A stretch of 52,127 nucleotides of DNA from positions 1-52,127 of the forward strand of contig JBBHKE010000690.1 of assembly GCA_037447655.1 (NCBI GenBank), read 5' to 3'. Positions 21,710 through 32,039 of this stretch are shown here, piece after piece. Source of the stretch: Zygnema cylindricum. Its lineage: Eukaryota; Streptophyta; Zygnematophyceae; Zygnematales; Zygnemataceae. Made by a program: the position numbers and the translations under genes. Position 1 is the first letter of the stretch; each line of letters begins with the position of its first letter. The notes below the pieces were generated by a model. That model saw only the letters and a program-made list of their open reading frames with translations. It was not told where the DNA came from and did no database searches.

Positions 21710-22930
21710 AATGGGTGGTGTACTTCAAATTAGTGGCAGATATCGATGTCAAAACGAGATCGCGTTCTCAAGCCCGACGACATCCATTTGCTTCGTTGCT
21801 CCCACTGGGGGGAGTTGATTCAAGCGCACGACACGATTTGCGACACCACAGACAACGTCGAGTGCAATCATTAAAGAATTTGTCGAGGGAAGAGTCCGAG
21901 GTCCCAAAAATCTCCAAAGCAAATGGTTTGAAGTTGTCAGCTGGGTCTCCGTGTGCTTAATCGCATTCTTTGGAGGCCTCTGAATCTCAAGTGGCTACAT
22001 CAATATACGATCATGTCTCGAGTGGCTACATCAATATACGATCATGTCTGTGAGATATACGCCACCCAATGTTCTTTTTAAATCGTGCAAAAACACAAGA
22101 TCCACGTGAGGGTCGCGTATGCTAATAGATTGAGTACATAGCGAGAATACATCGGACACCTCTCTTCAATAGTGTATCTTGATTCGCTACCCACTGAAGC
22201 GATTGCATCTCGAGCCATATCATGTGCTGATGTATGCTCCCTACTGTGTGAGCAACGGATCAAATTCACGCCCTTCACATCTATAGACCGAACACAAATG
22301 AAACGGGGCTTGCCTAAGGGTTCGGGATGCGACAAGCCAAGACGCGAAGTGTCGAAGAAATCTAGGGAAAAGGTAAGCGGAGTGAGACAAAAACTAGAGT
22401 ACCAACGAGCCAAGCTCCTTCCTCGGCCGCGAACAACAACGAAGTCGGACCCCGCGCAGCAACGCATCAATGACGTTTTTGATTTCATCAATGAGCTAGG
22501 AGCCCTTCCATACAATCAAATAAACCATGACCAACAAGCTGATGTAAAATCGCAAAAACGAGGTTAACAAAATCTGAAAGCGAGGAAGTGAAAGAAGAGC
22601 TGGGAGGCAGAGTGCTCACCAAACAGAATGGTCGTAGCTTAAAAAAACGAGTCAAGATAATGAATGCCACTTATCAATCTGGAAGCTTTAGAATGTCCTC
22701 TCTGTAAGAAAGGTCATCAAACAGGTCCTAAACAAACAGGTGAACAAAATCAAGGGCTTCTATTGGGGAACCTAAAAGCCTCATACCCTCTTGACGAATA
22801 CAAACACGGAATCCCGTAGGAATCCAGTGGCAAGCCAAGAGGGCACCGCATGACACATTTAGGATCTTTGAGAAAAAGAAATTGTCTTAGAAATCTGCTC
22901 AAAAAAATGGTGAAAACAGCTTGGTCAAAA
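21710..22930 (-). pseudogene. degenerate LINE-like reverse-transcriptase C-terminal remnant
   Basis: On the - strand, about 22735-22810, the frame reads QEGMRLLGSPIEALDFVHLF, similar to the 'VLG-x-PIG' segment of non-LTR reverse transcriptases. About 500 bp further along, a second frame reads HDMARDAIASVGSESRYTIEE. This resembles the 'H-x-x-VRDAI...G' segment that follows the RT domain in plant and algal LINEs. The frames differ and contain stops, so the element is dead. It is the better preserved relative of 3650-4930. The order of the two motifs agrees with a single minus-strand element. Confidence 0.45.
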
Positions 22931-22934
22931 CATT

Positions 22935-23605
22935 TTTGCTCTTTTTCATAAGAACTCATCATCAATTTAAAAATCTAAAGACAGGAGGGATGGCATTGTA
23001 AAAAAATTAACAAAGAAAATAAAAAAAATGAATGAATTTGCAAAAAATGAACAAGAAAGGAGTTATAGACATGTCATTAATTTCCTCTCTCATCCACACT
23101 TACCATGTAAGAAAGAATAAAGTGGGCATGAAAACTCACAAAATGTAGTTGAACAGATTATTAATATCAGTGTCTTCTTAGTCAATAATGACCTAAACAG
23201 ACATAAGAAGGCAAGTTTTTGGTCTATTGGTTTTTTAAAGATCTATTGAAACATGTCTCTGAATCTAATATAACATCTATCTTACTTCCCTACCAGAACT
23301 TGCTTATCAATTATTTGAGCTTTCTTACAACAAGGGTACTTCTTTTGAACTGTCAACAAAAACAGCTACCACTATTCCATTGACAAAACTACCACAATTT
23401 TCAAAATCTTTTAGTAACTAATGCGATATCCCGACCTCTGTTGAAACCACTACAAGAACTTCAACTTATAATTGAAACTCCACGTCACAAATTCGTTGTT
23501 ATCCTATCCCCAGGTTACCAAGACACTTCTATAACTAAAACAAAAATAAAATCGCTCTCCATGGAATGCGTGAATTGCAATATCATTGTATGTAATATCA
23601 ACATT
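22935..23605. other. no gene recognised
   Basis: AT-rich; it may include the 3' flank of the minus-strand candidate gene that ends at 23611. Confidence 0.4.
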
Positions 23606-23610
23606 ACCTG

Positions 23611-24930
23611 TTACAGGGAAACTAACTCTGTCTTTGGATATTTGATGGCTTTCCAGATGAGTATATCGTCTGAAATGTCATCTAGATCAATTAAATCATA
23701 CGAGCCTTTGCCACCCCTTCCACCTCTTGAAGAAGCACAATTGGTTGTTCTTTCTTTCTTCACCGAGCCAACAATCTCTGCGGTCTCCAAAAAACAATAT
23801 GTTACTTTTAAGAAAAAGTTGATATTTTAAACTTAAATATGTCTTCAGATGTTCAGATACATTGCAATTTGGGCATTACATGGTATAATCACAATTTGGT
23901 AGAGTTTTACAATAGGCCCATTGTACATCTGAATCATTGGCAAGACTTTGTCATCCGATGTGGACAATTTTAGCCATTTCTATGCAATTATTATTGAGAT
24001 ACTTTACTTTTCAGCAATATATAAAGGATTGTTATAGATATGACCAGGAAATCACAAAAAGCTTCGACAACCTGAGGGAAAACAAAACCTCGATAGGCTG
24101 TCCATTTTCTGGAAGTTAAGAAATACCATTTTCTGTGCATTTTAGAGAGAAAAAGGACCAGTGTAAAACCCCTAGTAACCATGAACCTTTTCTACGACGA
24201 AAATAAAATTGACAGCTACACGCGTTATGTATCCTGTTCTTACAAAGTTTTTTCTTCACCATGTCCAATTTTATACACTGTTCTTATTCTCCACAAACCT
24301 GTAAAACTTTTAGTGTCCAGATTTTATCTTTTAACAGTCTTGAAGACTTTCCTGGCATAATCGTAACAGGTCCCAAGATATATTATACAGATAATGTATT
24401 TATATAAAGAAGCACGATTAAAGTCAAGTTAGGCGTAAATTTGTAAACAAACTCACCTTCTGGCCTAACTCTCTTGCGTTCTTGATTCGCTCGTTCATTC
24501 CCGTGAACTTGACTCCCAGTATTTGGCATAAGGCTTCGAGGCAAAATATTCTCAGTCTAAGGGTCTCTTGCGTTTCACATTGGAGGATTATAGAGAAATG
24601 TTTTGACTTTTGGAAGAATTTTCGAGTGCTATTTTTCACAAAAAATACACATTTAGACTTAGACTTGATCTTTTGAAAGTATGAAAAACGAAACAAGAAC
24701 CATTGACCGGACAAATAAAGGCCAAAATCAAGCATCCCTGTAGTGTCAAATTTCTTCAACTGCAAAGGGCACATATACATAACCGAATTAAGAAATGTTT
24801 TTGTGGGAATGAGGCACACCTTTTTCTTCTTTTGGGGAAGGCTTTTATAAATAGTGGGACCCGCTTTAACCGAAATACTCGGGGTCAGAAAAAACTTTTT
24901 GTCATCTTCTAAATTTAGCTCCGCTGCTTC
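23611..24930 (-). CDS. candidate spliced gene of unknown function (partial)
   Basis: Four minus-strand exons join in frame: about 24896-24930, 24457-24556, 24072-24108 and 23611-23777 (stop TAA). Visible splice signals include the acceptor TTCTTTCAAACAG before the first exon, the donor AAG/GTGAGT at 24457, the acceptor CTTCCAG at 24109 and the acceptor GACCGCAG at 23778. The donor after the first exon is weak. The predicted protein reads EAAELNLEDDKK, then RIFCLEALCQILGVKF, NERIKNARELGQK, a Gly/Arg-rich patch (SSRGGRGGKG) and an acidic end (DLIDLDDISDDILIWKAIKY). Composition and lack of repeats look like real coding sequence, but no family is recognised. The start and any upstream exons are not found. 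It may be a gene fragment. Confidence 0.35.
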
Positions 24931-25257
24931 CTGTTTGAAAGAAGAGAACATAAAATCAATCAAACACATCATTATCATTCTTGTCTTGATTTATATATAT
25001 GCAGGATAAATTAAAAAGCACGATGGTAAACCATCTGAGTCCGAGGGTACTAAAGGGGTGGCATGGCCGAAACTGAAAAACTACCAGCAAGGGAATAAAA
25101 TAACAGCACAACAAAAACAAAAAGAAAACAACAAGGAAAATAAAGGCACCCAAACGCAAAATGAAAAGCACGGCAACTGACAAAACCAAAACTACAACCC
25201 TAACCCCAACTCAATTAAATAACTACGAAAAGCAACCCCGTTGTGATACACGGTGTA

Positions 25258-25419
25258 CCGTGCAGCGTGAATCGATATTAGGGTGAGGAATTTATTAGTG
25301 TGGAGTTTAATTTAGTGTTATTAATTCTACGGTTTAGAACTATGTAGCTTCTTTTTCATCATTTAAGAGGCACAAATATAGTGTTGTGAACCTTAGTTAC
25401 TTAATAGCGATTCAAGGTG
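25258..25419. mobile_element. diverged family F MITE
   Basis: CGTGAATCGATATTAG on the left and TTAATAGCGATTCAAGGTG on the right are inverted counterparts. The left terminus has extra bases and the TA flank is uncertain. Confidence 0.5.
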
Positions 25420-25639
25420 AAAAAATAAACTGTGGGAATGATCCATTTTGATACGAGTTTGTGAAAAGAAAACATATATTTTTTGGAGAATATAGCTTAA
25501 AGGACACCTACATTGAAAGAAGAATAAAATTCTTGATCTTTAAAAAAAAAAAGTTTAGGAAGTTTTGCTAAGCTAAGGAAAGGTGGGAAAGATAAAACCA
25601 CTAAAAAATAGTAAACAAAGCATTTTGGAAGAAACTAAA

Positions 25640-25975
25640 ATCATCTCCCTCTCCCTCGTCCTCATTGGTCACCCACTTTCCCTCTTGCTCTCCCTCTCTC
25701 CCTCCCTCTCCATCATCCTCTTTCCCTCTCCCTCTTTCCCACTCCCTCTTTCGCTCTTCCTCTCCCTCTCTCCCTCCCTCGTCTTCTCCCTCTTTACCTC
25801 TCCCTCTCCCTCGACCTCTCCCTCTCCCTCTCCTTCGTCTTCCCCCTGTTTTCCTCCCCTCTCCACCTCCCTGTCCCTTTCCTTCTCCCTCTCTTTCGTC
25901 TTCTCCCGCTTTCCCTCCCCCTCTCCCCTTCCTTTTCTCTGTCCCTCTCCCTCTCCCTCTCCCTCCCTATTTTTT
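25640..25975. repeat. CTCCCT-rich low-complexity tract
   Basis: It consists of 330 bp of CTCCCTCTCC-type units with occasional CGTCTTC interruptions. Open frames here are Ser/Pro/Leu or Gly/Glu/Arg artefacts. Confidence 0.9.
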
Positions 25976-25979
25976 TAAA

Positions 25980-27215
25980 TGAGTTGTGCCCTTTTATGGT
26001 AAAAAAAATCATAATTTTTCGAAATATTAAAAAATCGAAGAACGGGTATCGAATCACTAACATTACTTAAGTTATTAAAAAAAAAAAAAAACTATATAAA
26101 ATCTATAATAAAAAAACAAAAAACAAAAAAAAAAAATTTATATTTAGGCTAGAATTACACCTAGCCTTATTAGTGTGGATTAATTAGGTCAATTAAAAGA
26201 AATGCATTTAATTCTAACCACACTATTTAGGGTGCATTAGAGTTAAGATAGCTTATTTTGGTTTTTTTTTTCCTACCCTTTTTTGAGAAGAAGAAAGCTA
26301 CATAAAAAACAACAACAACAAAAACTAATAAAAAGAAAATATCTTATGAATAAACTTGTCCTTTTTTTTGTTTCTTTCTTATTCAAATGATTTACCCACA
26401 CTACTCGATGTGCCAGAATATCCAATGAAAATGACCGAAATAATGTTTGAATTTATTTACTATAAACTGAAATTTGTTAATGTTTACTGAAACATAGACT
26501 TGAAAATTTAAAAAAAAAAAAAAAAAAAAGAGTGTTAGCTTTAGTTTTCATTTAAAATTGGTTCATTTTTTTTAGTTACAAAATTATAATGAAATGAACA
26601 GAAATGTTTACTGAAATACGAACTGGTTAAATAAGTTTAACCATTTCAAAACGAAAAAAGAATGATAAAACGAAAAGTAGAATAACAGCAACACTGTCAA
26701 CAAAAAAAATAATAATAATAATAATAAAAGAAAAAATCAAAAGAAAAACACAAGTTACAAAAAAGGACATGGCCTTTTTTATTATTATTCTCATTGATCT
26801 TTTCAAAAAAATAAACAATAGTCGACAAAAAATATGAGACTTCTTCTTTAACTATTTGACGCTAGCAAAACAGTAACCGGGGGAAAAAAAAAAGTATTTT
26901 CATACTAATTTATTTTTCGGAATTTCGAAAAAAAAAATCAAGATCTGAACATTATATACATGCTAAATGATTCCTAAATTCCACTGTATCCTCCGTATCG
27001 AAATTAAGAAAATAAGAAAAAAAAAAAATCCCTGGGAAAGAAAAATGTGCTCATCCTCCTAAAAAATCCTATAAAAACTCCTTTTTCCCTTAAAAAAATA
27101 AAAGATCACTTATATAACAAAAGAAAAGAAAAGATGGGATCTAAAAAACCCAGAAAAAAAGTTTGTTAAAAGCACAAAATCAAAATAAAATAAAAAATAG
27201 TGGAAAGAAAAAAAA
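25980..27215. other. AT-rich flank, no gene recognised
   Basis: Poly-A and poly-T runs and an (AAT)n patch near 26710 dominate. The right end is the 3' flank of the kinase gene. Confidence 0.5.
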
Positions 27216-29486
27216 TTAATCCCTTCGACTTCCTTGAACCGCGACACAACTAGCGACCCCTTTTTGTCGAAAATGGCATGGATTATTCGAACTTCCATAA
27301 ACAATTTTTTGAAAAAATTTCCCCAAAACGATTCTTTTCGGTTTTCCAGTCTTTACTTCAGCCCCAAATTTCAGAGTTTCACGAGAAACTTCATTTAATT
27401 TCTCTTCAAATTTTCCTTTTCCTTCGACATTTCCTTTTTGTTCGAAGTTTCTTTTTCCGTCGACATTTTCTTTTCCGTCAACATTTTCGACCTGCCCGAA
27501 TCCTTTTCCTCCGAAAACTTTTTTTCCCAAACGTTTTTTCTGGGTTTGATCGAAACTCAAATTTTTTGTTTTTCCATTCGTTGTCGAGTCTCTCTCCTCT
27601 TTCAAAGAATTCGGAGATTTCAAAAGTCGAAGAAGACATTTTTCCAAAGACTTTTTTCTTTCAAAATCGTTTCTTTCCAAACTTTTTTGCATAGTTTTAC
27701 GGACTCCGAAAATTTTCTCCTCGATCCCCGTCGTTTTTTTGTCCTTTTTTTTCGATTCGTCCAAAACTTGCAAAAATTTTGAATTTAATTCCGAATGACT
27801 CAAAGCGACTTTTTTCGGAGTCGTACTAGAAGACGAGTAGTAAGGAGAGGGAGAGGTATTGGAGGGGGAGGAGGAGGGAAAAGGAGAATTAGAAGAGGAG
27901 GAAGAGGTAGAGGAGGAAGGAGAATTAGAGGATCCCGAATTCCTGTCTCTCTGTTTCTCCCCTCCGTTTTTCGTTCCGTTTTCTGTTTTCTCGATCATTT
28001 TCGCTCCGTTTTCCCCTGTTCTACTCTCCGTTTTTCCGTATTTCTTAGCGGGAAAAGTTTCGTAATTTTCGAAAAGCTCCAAATTTAACTTCATCCCTTT
28101 TTGTCGCAACATTTCGGCGTATCTTTTCATCACATCTGGCCTCTCTCTCTCTTCCTCTCCTCTTCCCTCAGTCTCCCTCGCGCTCCCCCTCTCCCTCACG
28201 TCCTTCTCACCCTCCTCCCTCTTCTTCTCTTCCTTCACCTCCACCTTCCTCTCCTTCTCCCTCGTCACCTTGACCTGTTCCCCCTCTCCCGCCTTCTCTC
28301 CTCTCCCACTCACCCCTCCTCTAGCTCTCTCCCTCCTCTCCCCTCTCTCCACCCCTCTCTCCACCCCTCTCTCCACCCCTCTCTCCACCCCTCTCTCCAC
28401 CACCCCTCTCTCCACCCCCATTTTCTCCACCCCCATTCTCTCCACCCCCATCCTCTCCCTCTCCTTCTCTCCTCCCCCTCGCCTCCCTACCAACCACGGA
28501 TGCGCCAAAATTTCTTCCGCGGAAATCCTTTTTCCCGCCTCTTTTTTTAACATTTTTTGAATTAAATCCTTCGCCTCCAAACTCAAACTTCCCCATTTAA
28601 CCCCCATAGTGGGTAATTTATCCCAAATAATAGCCCTAAAAACCCCATTTTCGTTTTTCCCCTTAAAGGGTAAATCCCCCAAAAGCATCGCATATAAGAC
28701 AACTCCCAGGGACCAAATATCCGCCGCCGTACCGTACTTTTCTTTTAGTGCGACTTCCGGAGCCAAATAGTACGGAGACCCTGCCAATCCGTACGCTTTC
28801 TCGTACGGAAGGAGTCGGACCGAGAGCCCGAAATCGGCGACCACGGGCTCGAATTCGAATTCGGATTCGAGTTCGGATTCGGGTTTGGATTCGGGTGCGA
28901 GATTTCGTCCTTTTCCCGATTGTACGGACTGTACGGACCCGGGTTGTACGGATTCCCCAGAGGATTTCGTACCGTTTTTTGTCGTTTTCTGTTGTAAAAG
29001 GATGTTCTCGGGCTTCAAATCCCGGTGGAGCCAACCGTTTTCGTGGATTTTCCGTACGGATTCGACGATTTTTTTGAAAAAACCCTTCGCTTCTTTTTCC
29101 CCTAACCTCCTTTTTTTTACGATATAATCGAAAAGAGCCCCTTTTTCGCAAAACCCCATTATAATATGTACCCCCTTTGTATCCTCGAATATTTCTTTTA
29201 ATTGCACTATATTGGGTACCCCTTTAAAACTCTCGAGGGCCTCGATTTCTCGTTTTAAATCGGCGATTTTTTTGGACCGAATTAACGTTTTTTTCGAAAC
29301 CGTTTTGCAGGCGAATTTTCGGCCCGTGCTCCGTTCCGTACAGAGGAAAACCGAACCGGAGAAGCCTTCGCCCAGCATGTCCGTACCGACGATGTACTTT
29401 TTGCTGACGTCAGCGAGAGCGGAGGGGAAAATAGGTTCGGGAGGGTCGAGAGGGGAGGGAGAGGGAGGGAAGGGAGAGGAGACCAT
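27216..29486 (-). CDS. Ser/Thr protein kinase, CAMK group, PEPKR2-like, with long low-complexity tail
   Basis: The single 756-codon frame has no intron. The kinase domain spans about residues 31-332. It has the glycine loop GEGFSGSV (39-46), ATP lysine K61 in FACKTV, the C-helix Glu (E80), HRDLKPEN (154-161), DFG (218-220), GSPYYLAPE (236-244) and HPWL at the end. All catalytic residues are present, so it should be active. GLAGSPYYLAPEV and LPFKG resemble plant PEPKR2/PPCK-type kinases, which are CDPK relatives without EF hands, and no EF hand is seen here. Two features are odd. A ~50-residue insert (165-214) sits between the catalytic loop and DFG. The ~420-residue tail contains GVERGVER repeats, Glu/Arg-rich runs, a serine-rich patch and KEN/GKGFG-type basic segments. 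The start is the first ATG of the frame, 30 residues before the domain. The target is unknown. Confidence 0.9.
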   Translation of the reverse strand: MVSSPFPPSPSPLDPPEPIFPSALADVSKKYIVGTDMLGEGFSGSVFLCTERSTGRKFACKTVSKKTLIRSKKIADLKREIEALESFKGVPNIVQLKEIFEDTKGVHIIMGFCEKGALFDYIVKKRRLGEKEAKGFFKKIVESVRKIHENGWLHRDLKPENILLQQKTTKNGTKSSGESVQPGSVQSVQSGKGRNLAPESKPESELESEFEFEPVVADFGLSVRLLPYEKAYGLAGSPYYLAPEVALKEKYGTAADIWSLGVVLYAMLLGDLPFKGKNENGVFRAIIWDKLPTMGVKWGSLSLEAKDLIQKMLKKEAGKRISAEEILAHPWLVGRRGGGEKERERMGVERMGVEKMGVERGVVERGVERGVERGVERGVERGERRERARGGVSGRGEKAGEGEQVKVTREKERKVEVKEEKKREEGEKDVRERGSARETEGRGEEERERPDVMKRYAEMLRQKGMKLNLELFENYETFPAKKYGKTESRTGENGAKMIEKTENGTKNGGEKQRDRNSGSSNSPSSSTSSSSSNSPFPSSSPSNTSPSPYYSSSSTTPKKVALSHSELNSKFLQVLDESKKKDKKTTGIEEKIFGVRKTMQKSLERNDFERKKSLEKCLLRLLKSPNSLKEERDSTTNGKTKNLSFDQTQKKRLGKKVFGGKGFGQVENVDGKENVDGKRNFEQKGNVEGKGKFEEKLNEVSRETLKFGAEVKTGKPKRIVLGKFFQKIVYGSSNNPCHFRQKGVASCVAVQGSRRD
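28330..28465. repeat. 12-bp tandem repeat inside the kinase frame
   Basis: CTCTCCACCCCT units repeat about ten times. On the coding strand they give GVERGVER and MGVERMGVEK repeats. The period is a multiple of three, so copy-number change keeps the frame. Confidence 0.85.
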
Positions 29487-29603
29487 GGCTGGAAAAAATG
29501 ATTTTGTGCGAAATACGATTGAAAATACGATAAAATACGATGAAATACGATAAAAATCGAATTAAAAAAAAATTGGTGTACTTGGAAATTTCAATAAAGC
29601 TTA

Positions 29604-29757
29604 TTGGTTGGGGAGAAGAAAGAGAGAGGAGGGGGGGAGAGGGAGGGGATAGAGAAAGAGAGAGAGAGGGGGGGAGCGAGAGAGAGGAATAGGAAGAGGA
29701 AGAGTCAAAAGAGAAAGGGAGAGAGAGGGAGAGAGAGAGAGAAAGAGAGAGAGAGGG
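29604..29757. repeat. GA-rich microsatellite in the kinase 5' region
   Basis: GAGAGAGGG-type units lie 120-270 bp upstream of the kinase ATG, which on the coding strand is a CT-rich leader or promoter tract. Confidence 0.85.
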
Positions 29758-29847
29758 GAAAGTTGCAACTGCTCCTTCTACTGTACTGTTCCTGCTTTTT
29801 GTTTTTGTTTTTGGTTCGGAATTTGTAAAACCAGAAATAAAGTTCTT

Positions 29848-29862
29848 TACGTGACGTGACGG
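29848..29862. promoter_or_regulatory. ACGTGACGTGACGG element upstream of the kinase gene
   Basis: It is nearly identical to the motif in both chitin-binding promoters (8698-8711, 17906-17921). It lies about 365 bp before the kinase ATG and in the opposite orientation relative to transcription. It is possibly a bZIP site, inferred from the ACGT core. Confidence 0.35.
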
Positions 29863-29869
29863 CGCAAGC

Positions 29870-31690
29870 GACAAAATCTGTGGTTCCGCGTCCGTCCCAC
29901 GTGTCAGGTATCCGTGTCCCGCCTTAGAAGATTTGTCGTTTTGCTGGCTGGTGGTCAGCGGCAGTCGTCTTCTCGACTGACGGCCGGCTAGTCCGGCGAA
30001 ATTCAAGCAGTTCAAGTCTTTTCCGTTACTGTACGGAAATACTGTACGAAATTGTACGTCAATGTACAGCAATGTACGGCAATTTACGGAATTGACCGGC
30101 TTCTGCAGTTTCTGCGCACTAGCAGGACGGACGGCCGGCCGAATATTATGACGTCAGCGGAAATTTCTGACGGCCGGCGGAGTTTGGCGTTTAGCTAAGT
30201 TCGGAACGACAACCGGGATTTCAGGGACCGCACGATTCGCGAAAAAAAAAAAAAGGTGAAAAATGTTTGCGAACTGCTTATCCTAATCCAGACTATATTA
30301 TGTAATTATACGATTTTTGGTTTTGTCGTTTAGTCGTTTCGTCTTCTTTATTTACAATTTTGTGAAAATTGATGACAATGGTTTCGGTGGGGAAATGGTG
30401 TGGAAAATGTACGGTCCAGGTGTCGTTTTGCGGCGGGAGATGGGAATAGTCGTTCGAGTAATGGACAGGCAGGACGGTTAGCGACCACCGACATTTGACC
30501 GGCAGGAGGATTGTCGCCATTCTACAGTTTCACTTTGACTTGTACGGATACTTTTACTTGTACGGATAGCACACGGTCAACAGAAACGGGTCGTGCGAGA
30601 GGCCGCGCGAGAATCAGGAGCGTAGCCGTTGGAGAAAGGTACGGAAAACTGGATACCTGTACGGACATTTCTGGGCGGCAGAATCGATTTGGTAATGGTC
30701 GTCTGCCGTACGATCGAGAACGTGTGAGAATCACTACAGGACAAACGTAACTAGAATTGCCCTTGGCGGCCCGTACAACATCTAATGTACTGTACTACCA
30801 ATTTTTTTTAATAATAATTTTTTAAGCCTTTTTTTTTAGGACAACCTCACTGGCGCTATAAATCTACACACGTGCTAAAAATCTCGCTTCCTTCTTAACC
30901 TGTTTTCCTACGCGATGGAAGTCGTCGAGCTTGCGATGTACGGATGTTAGTACGGACGTTATCTGCTAAAACTGTTAACAATTCCGGACAGCGGCAATTT
31001 TTGCACGTGCAAAACCGACCTCTGATTCGGCACTTGCCGACAAGATATGTGTCGGATGCCACCTGCCAAAAATTTATCAAAATACCATTTGCATCCGATA
31101 GCCGAAATTTGTCACAAACTTGCCGACAATAACAATAGCCAATAAAAACTGCCACGTCTACAATAAGGCCAATAAGATAGCCGGCGGTTCTCCCGAGGTT
31201 CGGTGTCTTTTCGTTTTCCTTCGTCCTTCGTTGCGTCCACGTGTCTCGAAACTGCCTGCCGGTCCACTGACCTTACGACAAAAACGGCGTTAAAGACACA
31301 CGTGAAACATCAATAAATCCACGTCGTTCAATCCGCCGCCAAACGTGCTTTTTTTCCCAGAAACCCTAAAACATCTTTGTTTCCCGGTGCGTTCCATTTG
31401 TCTTGTTAGGTTGACCATGTTTTGTCTGCAGGTGAATCTACAGCACGTCACACGTAGCGCGTCAGCAAAAAACGACATCAGTCTGGAAACATTTAATAGT
31501 GCTGAAACCGCCGGCGACGTCTGTACGAAAAAATGAAAATAGAATAGCCACCTGTAAAGCCGTTAACCACTTTTGTCGCTTCCTTCCGTACATCGCATGA
31601 CCTACGAAACGTCTTGAACCGTAAATGGGGCATTGATTACGTCATATTCTACGGCGGTTTGTATCCTTTTTGGTGAAATAACCGCTAAGT
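29870..31690. other. GTAC-rich intergenic DNA, no gene recognised
   Basis: GC content is higher than the surroundings, with many GTACGG, CGGCCGGC and TGACG motifs. Small open frames exist on both strands, but none has a recognisable domain or splice support. Part of it is presumably the kinase promoter. Confidence 0.5.
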
Positions 31691-31695
31691 AATTA

Positions 31696-32033
31696 GTTGT
31701 GTATCGGTGAGCTTTATATCGGCAATAATTCTGATAGCCGATATATCGGCTGTCGTCATTCGTAAGGGGATCGACAAGTTTCGAGATATCGCAATCGGTA
31801 AATATTGCCGATACATACCAATGTGTCTAAGCAGATAACCGATAACCACCAATAACGGATACATCCCCCGGGGGGAGTGGAAGGATTTAAATTGTTTCGA
31901 GGTCGGAGTACGGCAAAGTTTGTACGGGTTACGTGAACATACATATGAAGTACGGACCGGTAAATATAGGTTATTGGTAGGTAAAACAAAGGTATATATC
32001 GGTTATGGGTAAAAGGTTGTGAATACACAACAC
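31696..32033. mobile_element. TA-flanked MITE, family D (338 bp)
   Basis: GTTGTGTATCGG faces the inverted ATACACAACAC, with TA at 31694-31695 and 32034-32035. Interior TATCGG/CCGATA motifs match the 6840-7782 element, of which this is a shorter version. Confidence 0.6.
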
Positions 32034-32039
32034 TAATAA

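Noticed and set aside
22172-22567. 131-codon + frame as a gene
   Set aside because: Antisense to the better explained LINE-like remnant; no domain recognised.
24424-24978. A continuous 184-codon minus-strand frame as one exon
   Set aside because: Its middle part (Phe/Ser/Lys-rich) looks intronic, and splice signals at 24556 and 24457 better define the exons.
28101-28560. Long Pro/Ser/Leu-rich frames on the + strand
   Set aside because: Antisense shadows of the kinase tail; composition comes from the CTCTCCACCCCT repeat.
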